Source of the DNA: Streptomyces sp. MUM 2J
Lineage (GTDB): Bacteria; Actinomycetota; Actinomycetes; Streptomycetales; Streptomycetaceae
Assembly (NCBI RefSeq): GCF_022414535.1
Contig: NZ_JADWYM010000035.1
Coordinates: forward strand, 1-64,000
DNA: 64,000 bases
Direction: 5' to 3'
Below the pieces are notes generated by a model. The model had not been told where the DNA came from and did not search any database. It saw only the letters and a program-made list of their open reading frames with translations. The translations under genes were made by a program, and so were the position numbers. Positions within the stretch are counted from its first letter, which is position 1. Every line of letters starts with the position of its first letter. Below, piece by piece: positions 16,889 through 25,329 of this stretch.

Positions 16889-17973
16889 CACGCGCCGCCT
16901 TCCCGCCCGGCGACCACGGCGAGGATCTCCTCGTCGCCGACGATGCCGAGCAGCTTGCCGTTCTCGACGACCTTGACCGGCTCGTCGGCCGCGAGCACCG
17001 TCCGGATGGCGTCCTTCACGACGACGTCCGGGCCCAGCTCCGCACCGTCCAGCGCGTCGCCGTCCGCCGGCGCGCGCATGATCCAGCGCAGGGTGAGCAC
17101 GTCACCGCGCGGCACGTCCTTGACGAACTCGCGCACGTAGTCGTCCGCCGGGGCGCCCACCAGCTCGTCGCCGGTGCCGCACTGGACCATCCTCCCGTCG
17201 CGCATGATCAGGATGCGATCGCCCAGCTTGAGCGCCTCGGAGAGGTCGTGGGTGATGAACACCATGGTCTTGCCGACCTCGTGGTGCAGGCGGATGACCT
17301 CGTTCTGCATGTCGCGCCGGATCAGCGGGTCGAGCGCCGAGAACGGCTCGTCAAAGAAGAGCACGTCCGGATCACCGGCCAACGCCCGTGCCAGGCCGAC
17401 GCGCTGCTGCATGCCGCCGGACAACTGGTCGGGATAGGAGTTCTCGTAGCCCGCGAGGCCGACCAGCTCGACGACCTCCTGGGCCCGCTCGGCACGCTCG
17501 GCCTTGCCCATGCCCCGGATCTCCAGACCGAACGCCACGTTGTCGACGACGCGGCGGTGGGGCAGCAGACCGAAGTGCTGGAAGACCATGGAGAACTTCC
17601 GGCGCCGCAAGTCGCGCAGATGTCTGTCGTCCGCGCCGCGGATGTCCTCGCCCTCGAAAACGATCTCCCCGGCAGTGGGTTCGATCAGCCGGGTCAGACA
17701 TCGCACCAGCGTGGACTTGCCGGAACCGGACAGGCCCATGACGACGAAGACCTCGCCGGGCGAGACGTCGAAGTGGACATCTCGTACGGCTGCGGTGCAT
17801 CCGGTGCGGTCCATGAGTTCGCGGCGGGTGAGCCCGCACAGTTCCTCGGAGTCCGGGACCTGGTCGGCCTTCGGCCCGAACACCTTCCACAGCCTGCGTA
17901 CGGATACGACCGGGGCGGAGCCCGAGTCCTGGGGCGTGCCGCTCCGCTGCGACACCTCGGTCTGTGTGGTCAC
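16888..17973 (-). CDS. Glycine betaine ABC transporter ATP-binding protein
   Basis: A 361-residue ProV/OpuAA-type ATPase. It has a Walker A (GLSGSGKST), Q-loop (VFQHFGLLPHRRV), signature (LSGGMQQRVGLARAL), Walker B (VLFFDEPFSALDP) and H-loop (THD). The first 60 residues include WKVFGPK, typical of ProV. The C-terminal 70 residues are a CBS-type regulatory domain (VVVKDAIRTVL, VVENGKLLGIVGDEEIL) that in relatives senses ionic strength. GTG 17973 is chosen for its AGG site; an in-frame ATG lies 12 bases upstream. First gene of the transporter operon. Confidence 0.93.
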   Translation of the reverse strand: MTTQTEVSQRSGTPQDSGSAPVVSVRRLWKVFGPKADQVPDSEELCGLTRRELMDRTGCTAAVRDVHFDVSPGEVFVVMGLSGSGKSTLVRCLTRLIEPTAGEIVFEGEDIRGADDRHLRDLRRRKFSMVFQHFGLLPHRRVVDNVAFGLEIRGMGKAERAERAQEVVELVGLAGYENSYPDQLSGGMQQRVGLARALAGDPDVLFFDEPFSALDPLIRRDMQNEVIRLHHEVGKTMVFITHDLSEALKLGDRILIMRDGRMVQCGTGDELVGAPADDYVREFVKDVPRGDVLTLRWIMRAPADGDALDGAELGPDVVVKDAIRTVLAADEPVKVVENGKLLGIVGDEEILAVVAGREGGA

Positions 17974-17993
17974 GTTCGACCTCATTTCGGCAT

Positions 17994-18512
17994 TCAGCCG
18001 CGGAACCGGTACTGCGGCCGAGGTTGGATGTTCTGCCAGATGTGCTGGGGCTCTCGGTGCTCGTTCAGGCCGGTCGGTCCCAGCTCCCGGCCCACCCCCG
18101 AATGCTCGAAGCCACCCCGCTCCGCCTGCGGCACCTAGGGGTGGTGGTCGTCGATCCACACCGTGCCGCGGCACGGCCGCCGGGCGACCGCCGGGCTTCG
18201 GCGGCCTCCTGCGTCCAGACGGCTCCGGCGCGTCCGTACCCGGTGTCGTTGGCGATGCGTACGGCGTCGTCCTCCTGGGTGAAGCGCTCCACGGTGAGCG
18301 CCGGCCCGCACGGCTCCTCGTGCACCACGCGCCGGGGCGGCCTTCCAACCAGCCTGCAGCAGCGCGTAGTTCCATGTGGTGATGAACCCGCACACGCCGA
18401 CCGGCTCGACGGGACATCGGATGTCCCGGTGCCCACCGGCCACCGCGTCCCACCATTCGCCGTCCACGTGCAGGTCTGCCACGCGCCGAGCCTTTCGAGA
18501 TTCGTTGCGCAT
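17994..18512 (-). pseudogene. Betaine aldehyde dehydrogenase remnant with internal deletions and frameshifts
   Basis: Pieces of one aldehyde dehydrogenase lie in order in different frames. The start is VDGEWWDAVAGG, then PVGVCGFITTWNYALLQAGW from the NAD-binding domain, then, after a large deletion, EEPCGPALTVERFTQEDDAV and RIANDTGYGRAGAVWTQEA, then GTVWIDDHHP and the family's terminal HIWQNIQPRPQYRF before the stop at 17994. The catalytic cysteine and glutamate segments are gone. An intact gene would have oxidised betaine aldehyde to glycine betaine, so this strain has lost local choline oxidation while keeping betaine uptake and use. Confidence 0.82.
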
Positions 18513-19051
18513 CGTGCACCCGATTGCTTGTGGTGAAACACCCTGGCGAATGCCCCGACAGACGTCAAGAGGTTGTCGGATCGCGATTTGGCAAGGGTCC
18601 GCCGACCCCGTCCCCTCCGGTCGAGGAACCCGTCGAACTCAGCATGTTGTTGTGTATTGCTCGCCATGTTGCACATCACGCACCCTGAGGGCTCGACACA
18701 CCCTGCCCCCACTCCGACGTTTGCCGCGCAAACGCCGACCTCGAAAAGCCGCGTTACGGGTTCGGTCCCTTGGCCCACGGCGCAGGACATCTCCCGACCC
18801 CCGAGCAAGCCCGCCACGCCGGGCCGGACCCCGCTCAAGGTGTCCGAGTCCGGCCACCCGGTGGGCTGGTCGATCAACGACCACAGACGCACCCGGGGCC
18901 GCGAGGGAAGAGGCTCACCGAGGTCTCGTGGCCAGCGGGCGCGCGACTCCCGCCGCTCCCCGGTGTCGGCCGGTCGCAGGGCTGAACGACCTCGTGCGCA
19001 CGGCTGCCATCATCTTGCCGACCACCTCGGCGGGCGGGCAGGGTCTGGATC
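18513..19051. other. Intergenic region with one operator copy, no gene seen
   Basis: A 539-base stretch upstream of the aldehyde dehydrogenase remnant and of the acetyltransferase. Apart from the 26-bp operator copy at 18649-18674 nothing recognisable was found. Confidence 0.5.
18649..18674 (+). promoter_or_regulatory. 26-bp IclR-type operator copy near the dead aldehyde dehydrogenase
   Basis: GTTGTGTATTG ... ATGTTGCAC, 20 of 26 bases identical to the copy before purU. It is an orphan operator that once probably controlled the aldehyde dehydrogenase gene. Confidence 0.5.
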
Positions 19052-19549
19052 ATGCTTGAACTCCGCACCCTGGAATCGGACGACTGGCCCCTTTGGCGGG
19101 AGTTGCGACTGGCCGCGCTCACCGAGTCGCCCTACGCGTTCGGATCGACGCTGGCCCAGTGGCAGGGCTCCGGCGACCGAGAGGAACGCTGGCGTGCCCG
19201 CCTGTCGATTCCCGGCGCACACGATCTCGTCGCGCTCCTGGACGGCCTCCCGGTGGGCATGGCCAGCGGAGTGCCGGGCGAGGAAGCGGAGAACGTGGAG
19301 TTGATCTCGATGTGGGTCAACCCCACCGCGCGAGGCAAGGGCGTGGGCGACCACCTGATCCAGGCGGTCGAGCGGTGGGCGGCGGAGCGCGGTGCCACGA
19401 CACTGCGGTTGTCCGTCATGCCGGGCAACCGCAAGGCGGCCGCGCTCTACGAACGGCACGGTTTCACCGACACGGGTGAGCCCGGCGCCCCTCTGCCCGA
19501 TGGCATGGGCAGGGAGCGGGTCATGGCGAAGAGCCTGGCCGCTGCCTGA
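19052..19549 (+). CDS. GNAT-family N-acetyltransferase
   Basis: A 165-residue single-domain acetyltransferase of unknown substrate. Acetyl-CoA motif A is visible as MWVNPTARGKGVGDHLIQAV, and motif B as NRKAAALYERHGFTDTGEP. The start is MLELRTLESDDWPLWRELRL, typical of GNAT enzymes annotated as acetylating small molecules or ribosomal proteins. It stands alone, surrounded by betaine genes, and nothing indicates a role in that pathway. Confidence 0.88.
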   Translation: MLELRTLESDDWPLWRELRLAALTESPYAFGSTLAQWQGSGDREERWRARLSIPGAHDLVALLDGLPVGMASGVPGEEAENVELISMWVNPTARGKGVGDHLIQAVERWAAERGATTLRLSVMPGNRKAAALYERHGFTDTGEPGAPLPDGMGRERVMAKSLAAA

Positions 19550-19780
19550 TCTCCGCATCCGGGCACGGCGGGATCACCTACGCGCTCAGGCTGCGGCGGC
19601 GGGAGGGCGTCCACGTCAGCGGACGGCCTTCTCGCTGCGGACGCGGGCGCGTTCCCTGCGTCGCGCGGGCCACTGACGCCGTAAATGTGCGGACGGCCCG
19701 ATGACGATAGCATCCATGCACAAGGTTGCGAGAAACGCAACGGTCAAGGACCCTGTTCCCCCATCGTTACTTGCAGTAGC

Positions 19781-19806
19781 GTTGTTTATTGTGGGTATAG
19801 TTGCGT
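19781..19806 (+). promoter_or_regulatory. 26-bp IclR-type operator overlapping the promoter of the second IclR gene
   Basis: GTTGTTTATTG ... TAGTTGCGT ends two bases before the ATG. A -10-like TATAGT (19796-19801) lies inside it, six bases from the ATG, so transcripts are probably leaderless and autoregulated. Confidence 0.5.
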
Positions 19807-19807
19807 T

Positions 19808-20605
19808 ATGAGCAACTACAATCCCGCAACCGAAACCTCGAATTCACACTCCGGCGGCGTGCAGTCAGTGGACCGTGCCATCAGCGTCCTGGAGATCCTG
19901 GCTCACCGCGGCGAGGCGGGCGTCAGCGAGGTGGCGGGCGAGATTGACGTCCACAAGTCCACCGCCTTCCGCCTGCTCGGCGCCCTGGAGGCACGCGGGC
20001 TGGTGGAGCAGGCGGGTGAGCGCGGCAAGTACCGCCTCGGCTTCGGCATCGTACGTCTGGCCGGTGCGGTCACCGGACGCATCGACATCACCCAGCAGGG
20101 TCGCCCGGTCTGCGAGGACCTCGCCGAGGAGATCGGCGAGACCGTCAACATCGCCGTACTGCAGGAGCACTACGCGGTCAACCTGTACCAGGTGCGTGGC
20201 CCCGGGGCCGTCACCGCCCAGAACTGGGTCGGCCAACTGACCCCGCTGCACGCCACCTCGAGCGGCAAGGTCCTGCTGGCCTATCTGCCCACCAAGGCAC
20301 GCACCGCGCTGGTGACCCAGTCCGAGATGAAGAAGGTCACCTCGCACACCATCACCGCGAAGACGAAGCTCGAGAAGAACCTCGCCGAGGTCCGGGAGCG
20401 TGGCTACGCCTGGGCCATGGAGGAACTGGAGATCGGCCTTCACGCCATCGCCGCTCCCATTCACGATCGGGACGGAGAGGTCGTCGCGGCGGTGAGCGCC
20501 TCCGGGCCCTCGTACCGGCTCACCGAGGAGCGCCTGCATGAGCTCGCTCCGGTGCTGGTCAAGGGCGCGGAGAAGATCAGCCACCGGATGGGCTACCTGG
20601 GCTGA
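19808..20605 (+). CDS. IclR-family transcriptional regulator (paralogue 2)
   Basis: A 265-residue regulator with the helix-turn-helix region GVSEVAGEIDVHKSTAFRLL and effector domain HATSSGKVLLAYLP and SASGPSYRLTEERLHELAPV. It is the close paralogue of the gene at 1732-2529. Its start ATG lies six bases after a TATAGT box. It is convergent with the Rieske oxygenase gene, whose 3' end it overlaps by 29 bases. Candidate regulator of the demethylation and formaldehyde genes. Confidence 0.92.
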   Translation: MSNYNPATETSNSHSGGVQSVDRAISVLEILAHRGEAGVSEVAGEIDVHKSTAFRLLGALEARGLVEQAGERGKYRLGFGIVRLAGAVTGRIDITQQGRPVCEDLAEEIGETVNIAVLQEHYAVNLYQVRGPGAVTAQNWVGQLTPLHATSSGKVLLAYLPTKARTALVTQSEMKKVTSHTITAKTKLEKNLAEVRERGYAWAMEELEIGLHAIAAPIHDRDGEVVAAVSASGPSYRLTEERLHELAPVLVKGAEKISHRMGYLG

Positions 20606-21749
20606 CCGCCCTGTTGTCCTCCTGATGGTGGGTGCCCAGGCGCTCGTGCACCCAGTCGTGGAAGGCACCGAGGTGGTGCTCGCTGGGGACGAGTACGCCG
20701 CCCTTGGCGTACGTCCGGGAGCCCATTCCGGGTTGCGTGCGCTCACAGGCGTCGAAGTCCTGCTGGTTGACACGGTGGAAGAGTTCCACGGACCGGCTGA
20801 CGTCCTTGCCGCTCTCGACCACGTGCGGGAGGTAGAGCCAGTCGCACTCCACGATCGTGCGGTCAACGGCCACCGGGTACATGCGGTGGAAGATGACGTG
20901 GTCGGGGACGAGGTTGATGAAGACCTGCGGCCGGACGGTGATGGCGTAGTAGCGACGGTCCTGGTCCCCGGCCACACCCGGGAGGCGGTCCAGGCCCTCG
21001 GAGCCGTCGACGGTGAACCCCTGGACCTCCTCGCCGAACTCGGCACCGTGACCGACGTAGTACTGGGCGGCGAAGCCCTCGGCGAACTCAGGCAACACCT
21101 CGGTGAGTTCGGGGTGGATCGTGGCGCAGTGGTAGCACTCCATGAAGTTCTCGACGATGAGCTTCCAGTTCGCCTCCACCTCGTAGGTGATACGCCTGCC
21201 GACCGAGAGGTTCTCGATGTCGTAGCGCTCGATCGACTCGGCGTCACCCAGTCGCGTGACGACATCGCCGATGACGTCCTCCTCGAAGGAAGGGGGGTTC
21301 TCCGCGAGGCACACCCAGACATAGCCGAGCCATTCGCGGGTGGCCACGCTCACCAGGCCGTACTCGGTGCGGCCGATGTCGGGCATCTTGGTGAGGTTGG
21401 GCGCCGCGACGAGCTTGCCGTTCAGGTCGTACGTCCAGGCGTGGTACGGGCACTGGAAAGCCCGTTTGACCTCACCGCTCTCCTCCACGCAGAGCCTGGC
21501 GCCGCGGTGCCGGCAGATGTTGAAGTAGGCGCGGACCGAGCTGTCGCGGGCCCGGGTGACGAGGATGCTTTCGCGGCCCACGTCGACGGTCCGGAAGGCA
21601 CCGGGCCTCGCCAGGTCCGACGAGCGCGCGACGCAGAACCACACGGACTCGAAAATGTGCTCCTGCTCCTGGGCGAAGATCCCGGGATCGGTGTAGAAGG
21701 AGCCGGGGAGGGTGGCGATCAGGCTGTCCGGCAGGCTGGTCGAGGTCAC
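20577..21749 (-). CDS. Glycine betaine monooxygenase, Rieske oxygenase component (GbcA-like)
   Basis: A 390-residue Rieske non-haem iron oxygenase alpha subunit. The [2Fe-2S] ligands are CRHRGARLC and CPYHAWTYDL. The catalytic iron region is NWKLIVENFMECYHCATIHP, with the bridging aspartate/glutamate and two histidines. This form of enzyme N-demethylates glycine betaine to dimethylglycine plus formaldehyde. The GTG at 21749 follows GAGGAG. The neighbouring ferredoxin reductase and Rieske ferredoxin would supply electrons, although these lie in a separate adjacent unit 127 bases upstream. Substrate is inferred from neighbours (betaine transporter, dimethylglycine operon); stachydrine demethylase is a close alternative. 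Confidence 0.83.
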   Translation of the reverse strand: MTSTSLPDSLIATLPGSFYTDPGIFAQEQEHIFESVWFCVARSSDLARPGAFRTVDVGRESILVTRARDSSVRAYFNICRHRGARLCVEESGEVKRAFQCPYHAWTYDLNGKLVAAPNLTKMPDIGRTEYGLVSVATREWLGYVWVCLAENPPSFEEDVIGDVVTRLGDAESIERYDIENLSVGRRITYEVEANWKLIVENFMECYHCATIHPELTEVLPEFAEGFAAQYYVGHGAEFGEEVQGFTVDGSEGLDRLPGVAGDQDRRYYAITVRPQVFINLVPDHVIFHRMYPVAVDRTIVECDWLYLPHVVESGKDVSRSVELFHRVNQQDFDACERTQPGMGSRTYAKGGVLVPSEHHLGAFHDWVHERLGTHHQEDNRAVSPGSPSGG

Positions 21750-21813
21750 GGTGCACTCCTCGGGAAACGTCGTGATGGGGTCATTCACGCGCCGGTGGGA
21801 ACGACTCGACGGC

Positions 21814-21830
21814 GTTGCGCTTGGAGCAAC
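21814..21830. promoter_or_regulatory. Inverted repeat upstream of the Rieske oxygenase gene
   Basis: GTTGC-N7-GCAAC. The same spacing occurs over the start of the first iclR gene (GTTGCGCCATGGGCAAC). Probable IclR half-sites, 65 bases before the GTG. Confidence 0.45.
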
Positions 21831-21876
21831 CCTGCTTGCCATATGCAGCGCAGCATGGGATGCCTCAAGGGTGGTG

Positions 21877-23040
21877 TCAAGATGCGGGGCGGGTGAGTTG
21901 TCTGCGCCAGCGGGTGAACAGCCGCGGCTGGTTCATCCCGAGCGCCGCGACCGGCTCGCCGGCACGGCGGTAGACGGCGAGGACGTTGCGGTCGTCCGCG
22001 GAGCCTTCCTCGATCGTCACGCTGTCGGCTCCGGTCGCATGGCCGACGAACTGGATCTTCACGCCGTACTGGTCTGACCAGAAGTACGGCGGCCGGGGCA
22101 CACCCGGTTCCACGGCACCGCCCGCCAGCAGCGTGGCGATCGCGGCGTCTGGACGCTCGCGCGCGCCGGTCCAGTGTTCGACGCGGCGGTGGCCGCCCGC
22201 GCGCGGGTCGTACCAGCTGGCGCAGTCGCCGACCGCGACCACGCCGGCCAGGCTGGTGCGGCCGTCCGCACCGCACTTGACGCCGTTGTCGAGTTCGACG
22301 CCGGATCCCTCCAGCCACTCGACGCAGGGGCGTGCGCCCACGCCGACGACGACGGTGTCGGCGGGGATGCTGCGGCCGTCTTCCAGCAGGACGGCGTCGA
22401 CACGGGTCTCCCCGCTCAGCCCCTTGACGCCCACGCCGCACAACAGCCGTACGCCGTGGTCCGCGTGGAGGGCGGAGACGAGGGAGCCCATGGCCTCGCC
22501 GAGCGGTCCGACGAGCGGCGTCGCGGCCGCCTCGACCACCGTCACGTCGAGCCCGAGGTCGCGGGCGGTGGAGGCGACCTCGGCTCCGATGAATCCGCCG
22601 CCGATCACCACCAGCCGTCCACCGCCAAGCAGCTCGTCCCGTAGCGCGCGGGCGTCGTCCAGGGTGCGCAGGACGTGCACTCCGGCCAGGCCGTCGGAGC
22701 CGGGCAGGGTGCGCGCGGCGGCGCCGGTCGCGACGACGACGCCGTCGGCGCGGACGTCCCGGCCGTCGGCGAGCCGGACGGCGCGGGCGGTGCGGTCAAG
22801 TCCGGTGGCGCGGGTGCCGAGCAGCCACTCCGCCTGCAGGTCCTCGCCGTCCGTCTCCAGCGCGAGATCCGCTTCCTCGACGGTGCCGGCCAGGAACTCC
22901 TTGGACAGCGGGGGTCGGTCGTACGGGCGGTGGAGCTCGTCCCCCATGATGATCAGCCGTCCGCCGTAGCCCTGCTTCCGAAGTGAGCGCGCGGCCGACA
23001 GTCCGGCCAGCGAGGCGCCCACCACGGCCACCGTCCTCAC
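21877..23040 (-). CDS. FAD-dependent ferredoxin reductase of the betaine demethylase
   Basis: A 387-residue NAD(P)H:ferredoxin reductase of the rubredoxin/toluene-dioxygenase reductase type. FAD motif VVGASLAGLSAARSLRKQGY, then DRPPLSKEFLAG, the NAD-binding GGGRLVVIGGGFIGAEVAST, and the second FAD contact GVVAVGDCASWYD. The C-terminal reductase domain includes YFWSDQYGVKIQFVG. GTG start overlaps the Rieske ferredoxin stop (GTGA), so the pair is coupled. It would pass electrons from NAD(P)H through the Rieske ferredoxin to the oxygenase. A broken paralogue lies at the window start. Confidence 0.9.
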   Translation of the reverse strand: MRTVAVVGASLAGLSAARSLRKQGYGGRLIIMGDELHRPYDRPPLSKEFLAGTVEEADLALETDGEDLQAEWLLGTRATGLDRTARAVRLADGRDVRADGVVVATGAAARTLPGSDGLAGVHVLRTLDDARALRDELLGGGRLVVIGGGFIGAEVASTARDLGLDVTVVEAAATPLVGPLGEAMGSLVSALHADHGVRLLCGVGVKGLSGETRVDAVLLEDGRSIPADTVVVGVGARPCVEWLEGSGVELDNGVKCGADGRTSLAGVVAVGDCASWYDPRAGGHRRVEHWTGARERPDAAIATLLAGGAVEPGVPRPPYFWSDQYGVKIQFVGHATGADSVTIEEGSADDRNVLAVYRRAGEPVAALGMNQPRLFTRWRRQLTRPAS

Positions 23041-23399
23041 GCGGAGATCCCGACAAGCTTGCGCGCGACGCAGTGCGGCAGGTTGGGGGCGGCCGTGGAC
23101 AGCTTGACGTAGACCATGCCGTCCTCGACGACTACCTCGTGGGTCCGGACGGGACGCTTGGCCGGCGGCGCGTCGACCTCACCGGTCTTGAGGTTGAACT
23201 TCGAGGCGTGCAGCGGGCATTCCACCCAGCAGGCCTCCACCCATCCGTCGGCGAGCGAGGCGTCCTGGTGGGTGCACGTGTCGTCAATGGCGAAGAGTTC
23301 GCCGTCCTCGGTGTGGAACACCGTGACCGGCGGGTCGATCTCAAGCCGGAAGGCCTCCCCTCGCGGCAGATCCGCCAGAGGGCACGCGGGAATCATCAT
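23037..23399 (-). CDS. Rieske [2Fe-2S] ferredoxin
   Basis: A 120-residue small Rieske ferredoxin. Cluster ligands are in CTHQDASL and CPLHASKFNL, with the typical spacing. It begins with PACPLADLPRGEAFRLEI. The ATG at 23399 follows GAGG; a second ATG is next to it. Promoter-proximal gene of the ferredoxin/reductase unit, preceded by the conserved operator at 23411-23447. Electron carrier between the reductase and the betaine oxygenase. Confidence 0.9.
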   Translation of the reverse strand: MMIPACPLADLPRGEAFRLEIDPPVTVFHTEDGELFAIDDTCTHQDASLADGWVEACWVECPLHASKFNLKTGEVDAPPAKRPVRTHEVVVEDGMVYVKLSTAAPNLPHCVARKLVGISA

Positions 23400-23410
23400 G
23401 ACCACCTCGG

Positions 23411-23447
23411 TGCGTATAACGAAACGGATTGCGTTTAGCGCAACATC
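23411..23447 (-). promoter_or_regulatory. Operator/promoter conserved with the pseudogene promoter at 552-586
   Basis: The minus strand reads ATGTTGCGCTAAACGCAATC and then GTTTCGTTATACGC, matching the other copy at most positions over 35 bases although the genes behind them have diverged or died. Confidence 0.5.
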
Positions 23448-23614
23448 AGTCTGGGGTCGCCCAGAACCCTTGTCAAGGCGTTCACAGGGCACCGTGAGCC
23501 GTTGATGAAGTTGCACCATGCAAAACTTCATCCATATAGAACAACAGCAGCCCGCCACATCGGATCGCGATGGCCGCGAGCCGAGGGCGGGCGCGTGATG
23601 ATCACCGACAGGCG

Positions 23615-24244
23615 TCAGAAACCTCGGTCGATCCACTCCTGGAGGTGCGGAGCCTCAGCGGCGATGGTGGTCGTCCCCCCGTGCCCGGTGTGCACGACGG
23701 TGTCGCCCGGCAGCACCAGCAGCCGGTCCCGGATCGACTCGACGATCGTCGGGAAGTGGCTGTACGACCTCCCCGTGGCCCCCGGCCCACCGGCGAACAG
23801 CGTGTCGCCGCTGAAGAGCGCCGCCAGGGCCGGCGCGTACAGGCAGACCGCGCCGGGGGCGTGGCCGGGCGTATGCAGCACGGTCAGTTCGACGCCGGCC
23901 ACCGTGAAGCCCTGGCCGTCGGCCAGTTCGGCGTCCGGCGCCTTGTCGGGGTGGGTCTGCTTCCACAGCGGCAGGTCGTCCGGGTGAAGGAGAATCGGGG
24001 CACCCGTGCGCGCCGCGAGTTCCGGAGCGGCGTCGATGTGGTCGTTGTGTGCGTGTGTGCACACGATGGCCCGCAAGGCGCGCCCGTCGACGACCCGCGC
24101 GATCGCTTCGGCGTCATGCGCGGCGTCGACGACGATCGCCTCGCTGTCGTCGCCGATGATCCACACGTTGTTGTCGACGTCCCAGGTGCCGCCGTCCAGC
24201 GAGAAGGTCCCCGAGGTGACGAGGTGCTCGATGCGGGCGGCCAT
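23615..24244 (-). CDS. Metallo-beta-lactamase-fold hydrolase, probable S-formylmycothiol hydrolase
   Basis: A 209-residue hydrolase with the two-metal site motifs CTHAHNDHID, TPGHAPGAV, SGDTLF and a terminal HTGHG. It has glyoxalase-II-like architecture. The start overlaps the stop of the mycothiol-dependent formaldehyde dehydrogenase gene (ATGA). The same gene pair is common in mycothiol-producing actinobacteria. I infer that it hydrolyses the S-formylmycothiol made by its neighbour, giving formate and free mycothiol. A general thioester hydrolase role is the alternative. Confidence 0.85.
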   Translation of the reverse strand: MAARIEHLVTSGTFSLDGGTWDVDNNVWIIGDDSEAIVVDAAHDAEAIARVVDGRALRAIVCTHAHNDHIDAAPELAARTGAPILLHPDDLPLWKQTHPDKAPDAELADGQGFTVAGVELTVLHTPGHAPGAVCLYAPALAALFSGDTLFAGGPGATGRSYSHFPTIVESIRDRLLVLPGDTVVHTGHGGTTTIAAEAPHLQEWIDRGF

Positions 24245-25329
24245 CAGAGAACCACCACCGAGCGCAGCACGTCACCGTGGTGCATCCGCTCGAAGGCCTT
24301 CTCGACCTCGTCCAGCGCGATGGTCTCCGTGACGAAGGCGTCCAGGTTCAGCCGGCCCTGCAGATACAGGTCGACGAGCATGGGGAAGTCCCTGCTCGGC
24401 AGACAGTCACCGTACCAGGAGGACTTCAGCGCGCCACCGCGTCCGAAAACGTCCAGCAGCGGCAGTTCGAGCTTCATCTCCGGGGTGGGCACGCCGACCA
24501 GGACAACCGTGCCGGCGAGATCGCGGGCGTAGAAGGCCTGCTTGTACGTCTCCGGGCGGCCGACCGCCTCGATGACGACATCGGCGCCGAATCCGCCGGT
24601 CAGCTCACCGATCGCGTCGACGGCGTCGACTTCCCCGGAGTTGACGGTGTGGGTCGCGCCCAGGCTCCTGGCCGTCTCCAGCTTGCGGTCGTCGATGTCC
24701 ACCGCGATGACCTTCGCCGCGCCCGCCAGGCTCGCCCCGGCGATCGCCGCGGCTCCGACACCGCCGCAGCCGATGACGGCGACCGAGTCACCCCGTCCGA
24801 CGTTCCCGGTGTTGATGGCCGCGCCGATGCCCGCCATCACCCCGCACCCCAGCAGACCGGCGGCGGCCGCCGACGCGGCCCGGTCGACCTTCGTGCACTG
24901 CCCGGCCGCGACCAGCGTCTTCTCCGCGAACGCGCCGATGCCCAGCGCCGGTGACAGCTCGGTGCCGTCCGTCAAGGTCATCTTCTGCTTCGCGTTGTGG
25001 GTGTTGAAGCAGTACCACGGCCGTCCACGCAGACAGGCCCGGCACTGACCGCACACCGCACGCCAGTTGAGGATGACGAAGTCTCCGGGGGCGACGTCGG
25101 TGACGCCCTCCCCCACCGACTCCACGACCCCAGCGGCCTCGTGGCCCAGCAGGAACGGGAAGTCGTCGTTGATGCCGCCCTCGCGATAGTGCAGATCGGT
25201 GTGGCAGACCCCGCAGGCCTCGATCCTCACGAGCGCCTCACCCGGACCCGGGTCGGGCACGATGATCGTTTCCAGGCTGACGGGGGCGCCCTTGCCCCGC
25301 GCGACGACGGCACGGACCTGGTGCGTCAT
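24244..25329 (-). CDS. Mycothiol-dependent formaldehyde dehydrogenase (zinc, class III-type)
   Basis: A 361-residue zinc MDR enzyme. The catalytic zinc region is ACGVCHTDLHYREGGIND with LGHEAAGVVE; structural-zinc cysteines are in CGQCRACLRGRPWYC; the NAD fold is VAVIGCGGVGAAAIAGASLA. The DVFGRGGALKSSWYGDCLPS segment is characteristic of S-nitrosomycothiol reductase/MSH-formaldehyde dehydrogenase (MscR/AdhE type). It oxidises the adduct of mycothiol and formaldehyde, the toxic product of betaine demethylation. GAGGAG site before ATG 25329. A GTTGCTCATTGC element lies 36 bases upstream, tying it to the IclR regulon. Confidence 0.88.
   Translation of the reverse strand: MTHQVRAVVARGKGAPVSLETIIVPDPGPGEALVRIEACGVCHTDLHYREGGINDDFPFLLGHEAAGVVESVGEGVTDVAPGDFVILNWRAVCGQCRACLRGRPWYCFNTHNAKQKMTLTDGTELSPALGIGAFAEKTLVAAGQCTKVDRAASAAAAGLLGCGVMAGIGAAINTGNVGRGDSVAVIGCGGVGAAAIAGASLAGAAKVIAVDIDDRKLETARSLGATHTVNSGEVDAVDAIGELTGGFGADVVIEAVGRPETYKQAFYARDLAGTVVLVGVPTPEMKLELPLLDVFGRGGALKSSWYGDCLPSRDFPMLVDLYLQGRLNLDAFVTETIALDEVEKAFERMHHGDVLRSVVVL

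Noticed and set aside
14669..17140. Plus-strand open frame of over 800 codons across the transporter genes
   Set aside because: It is antisense to a clear three-gene ABC operon with perfect motifs; high GC content produces such shadows. Its translation is rich in Arg, Gly and His with no domain.
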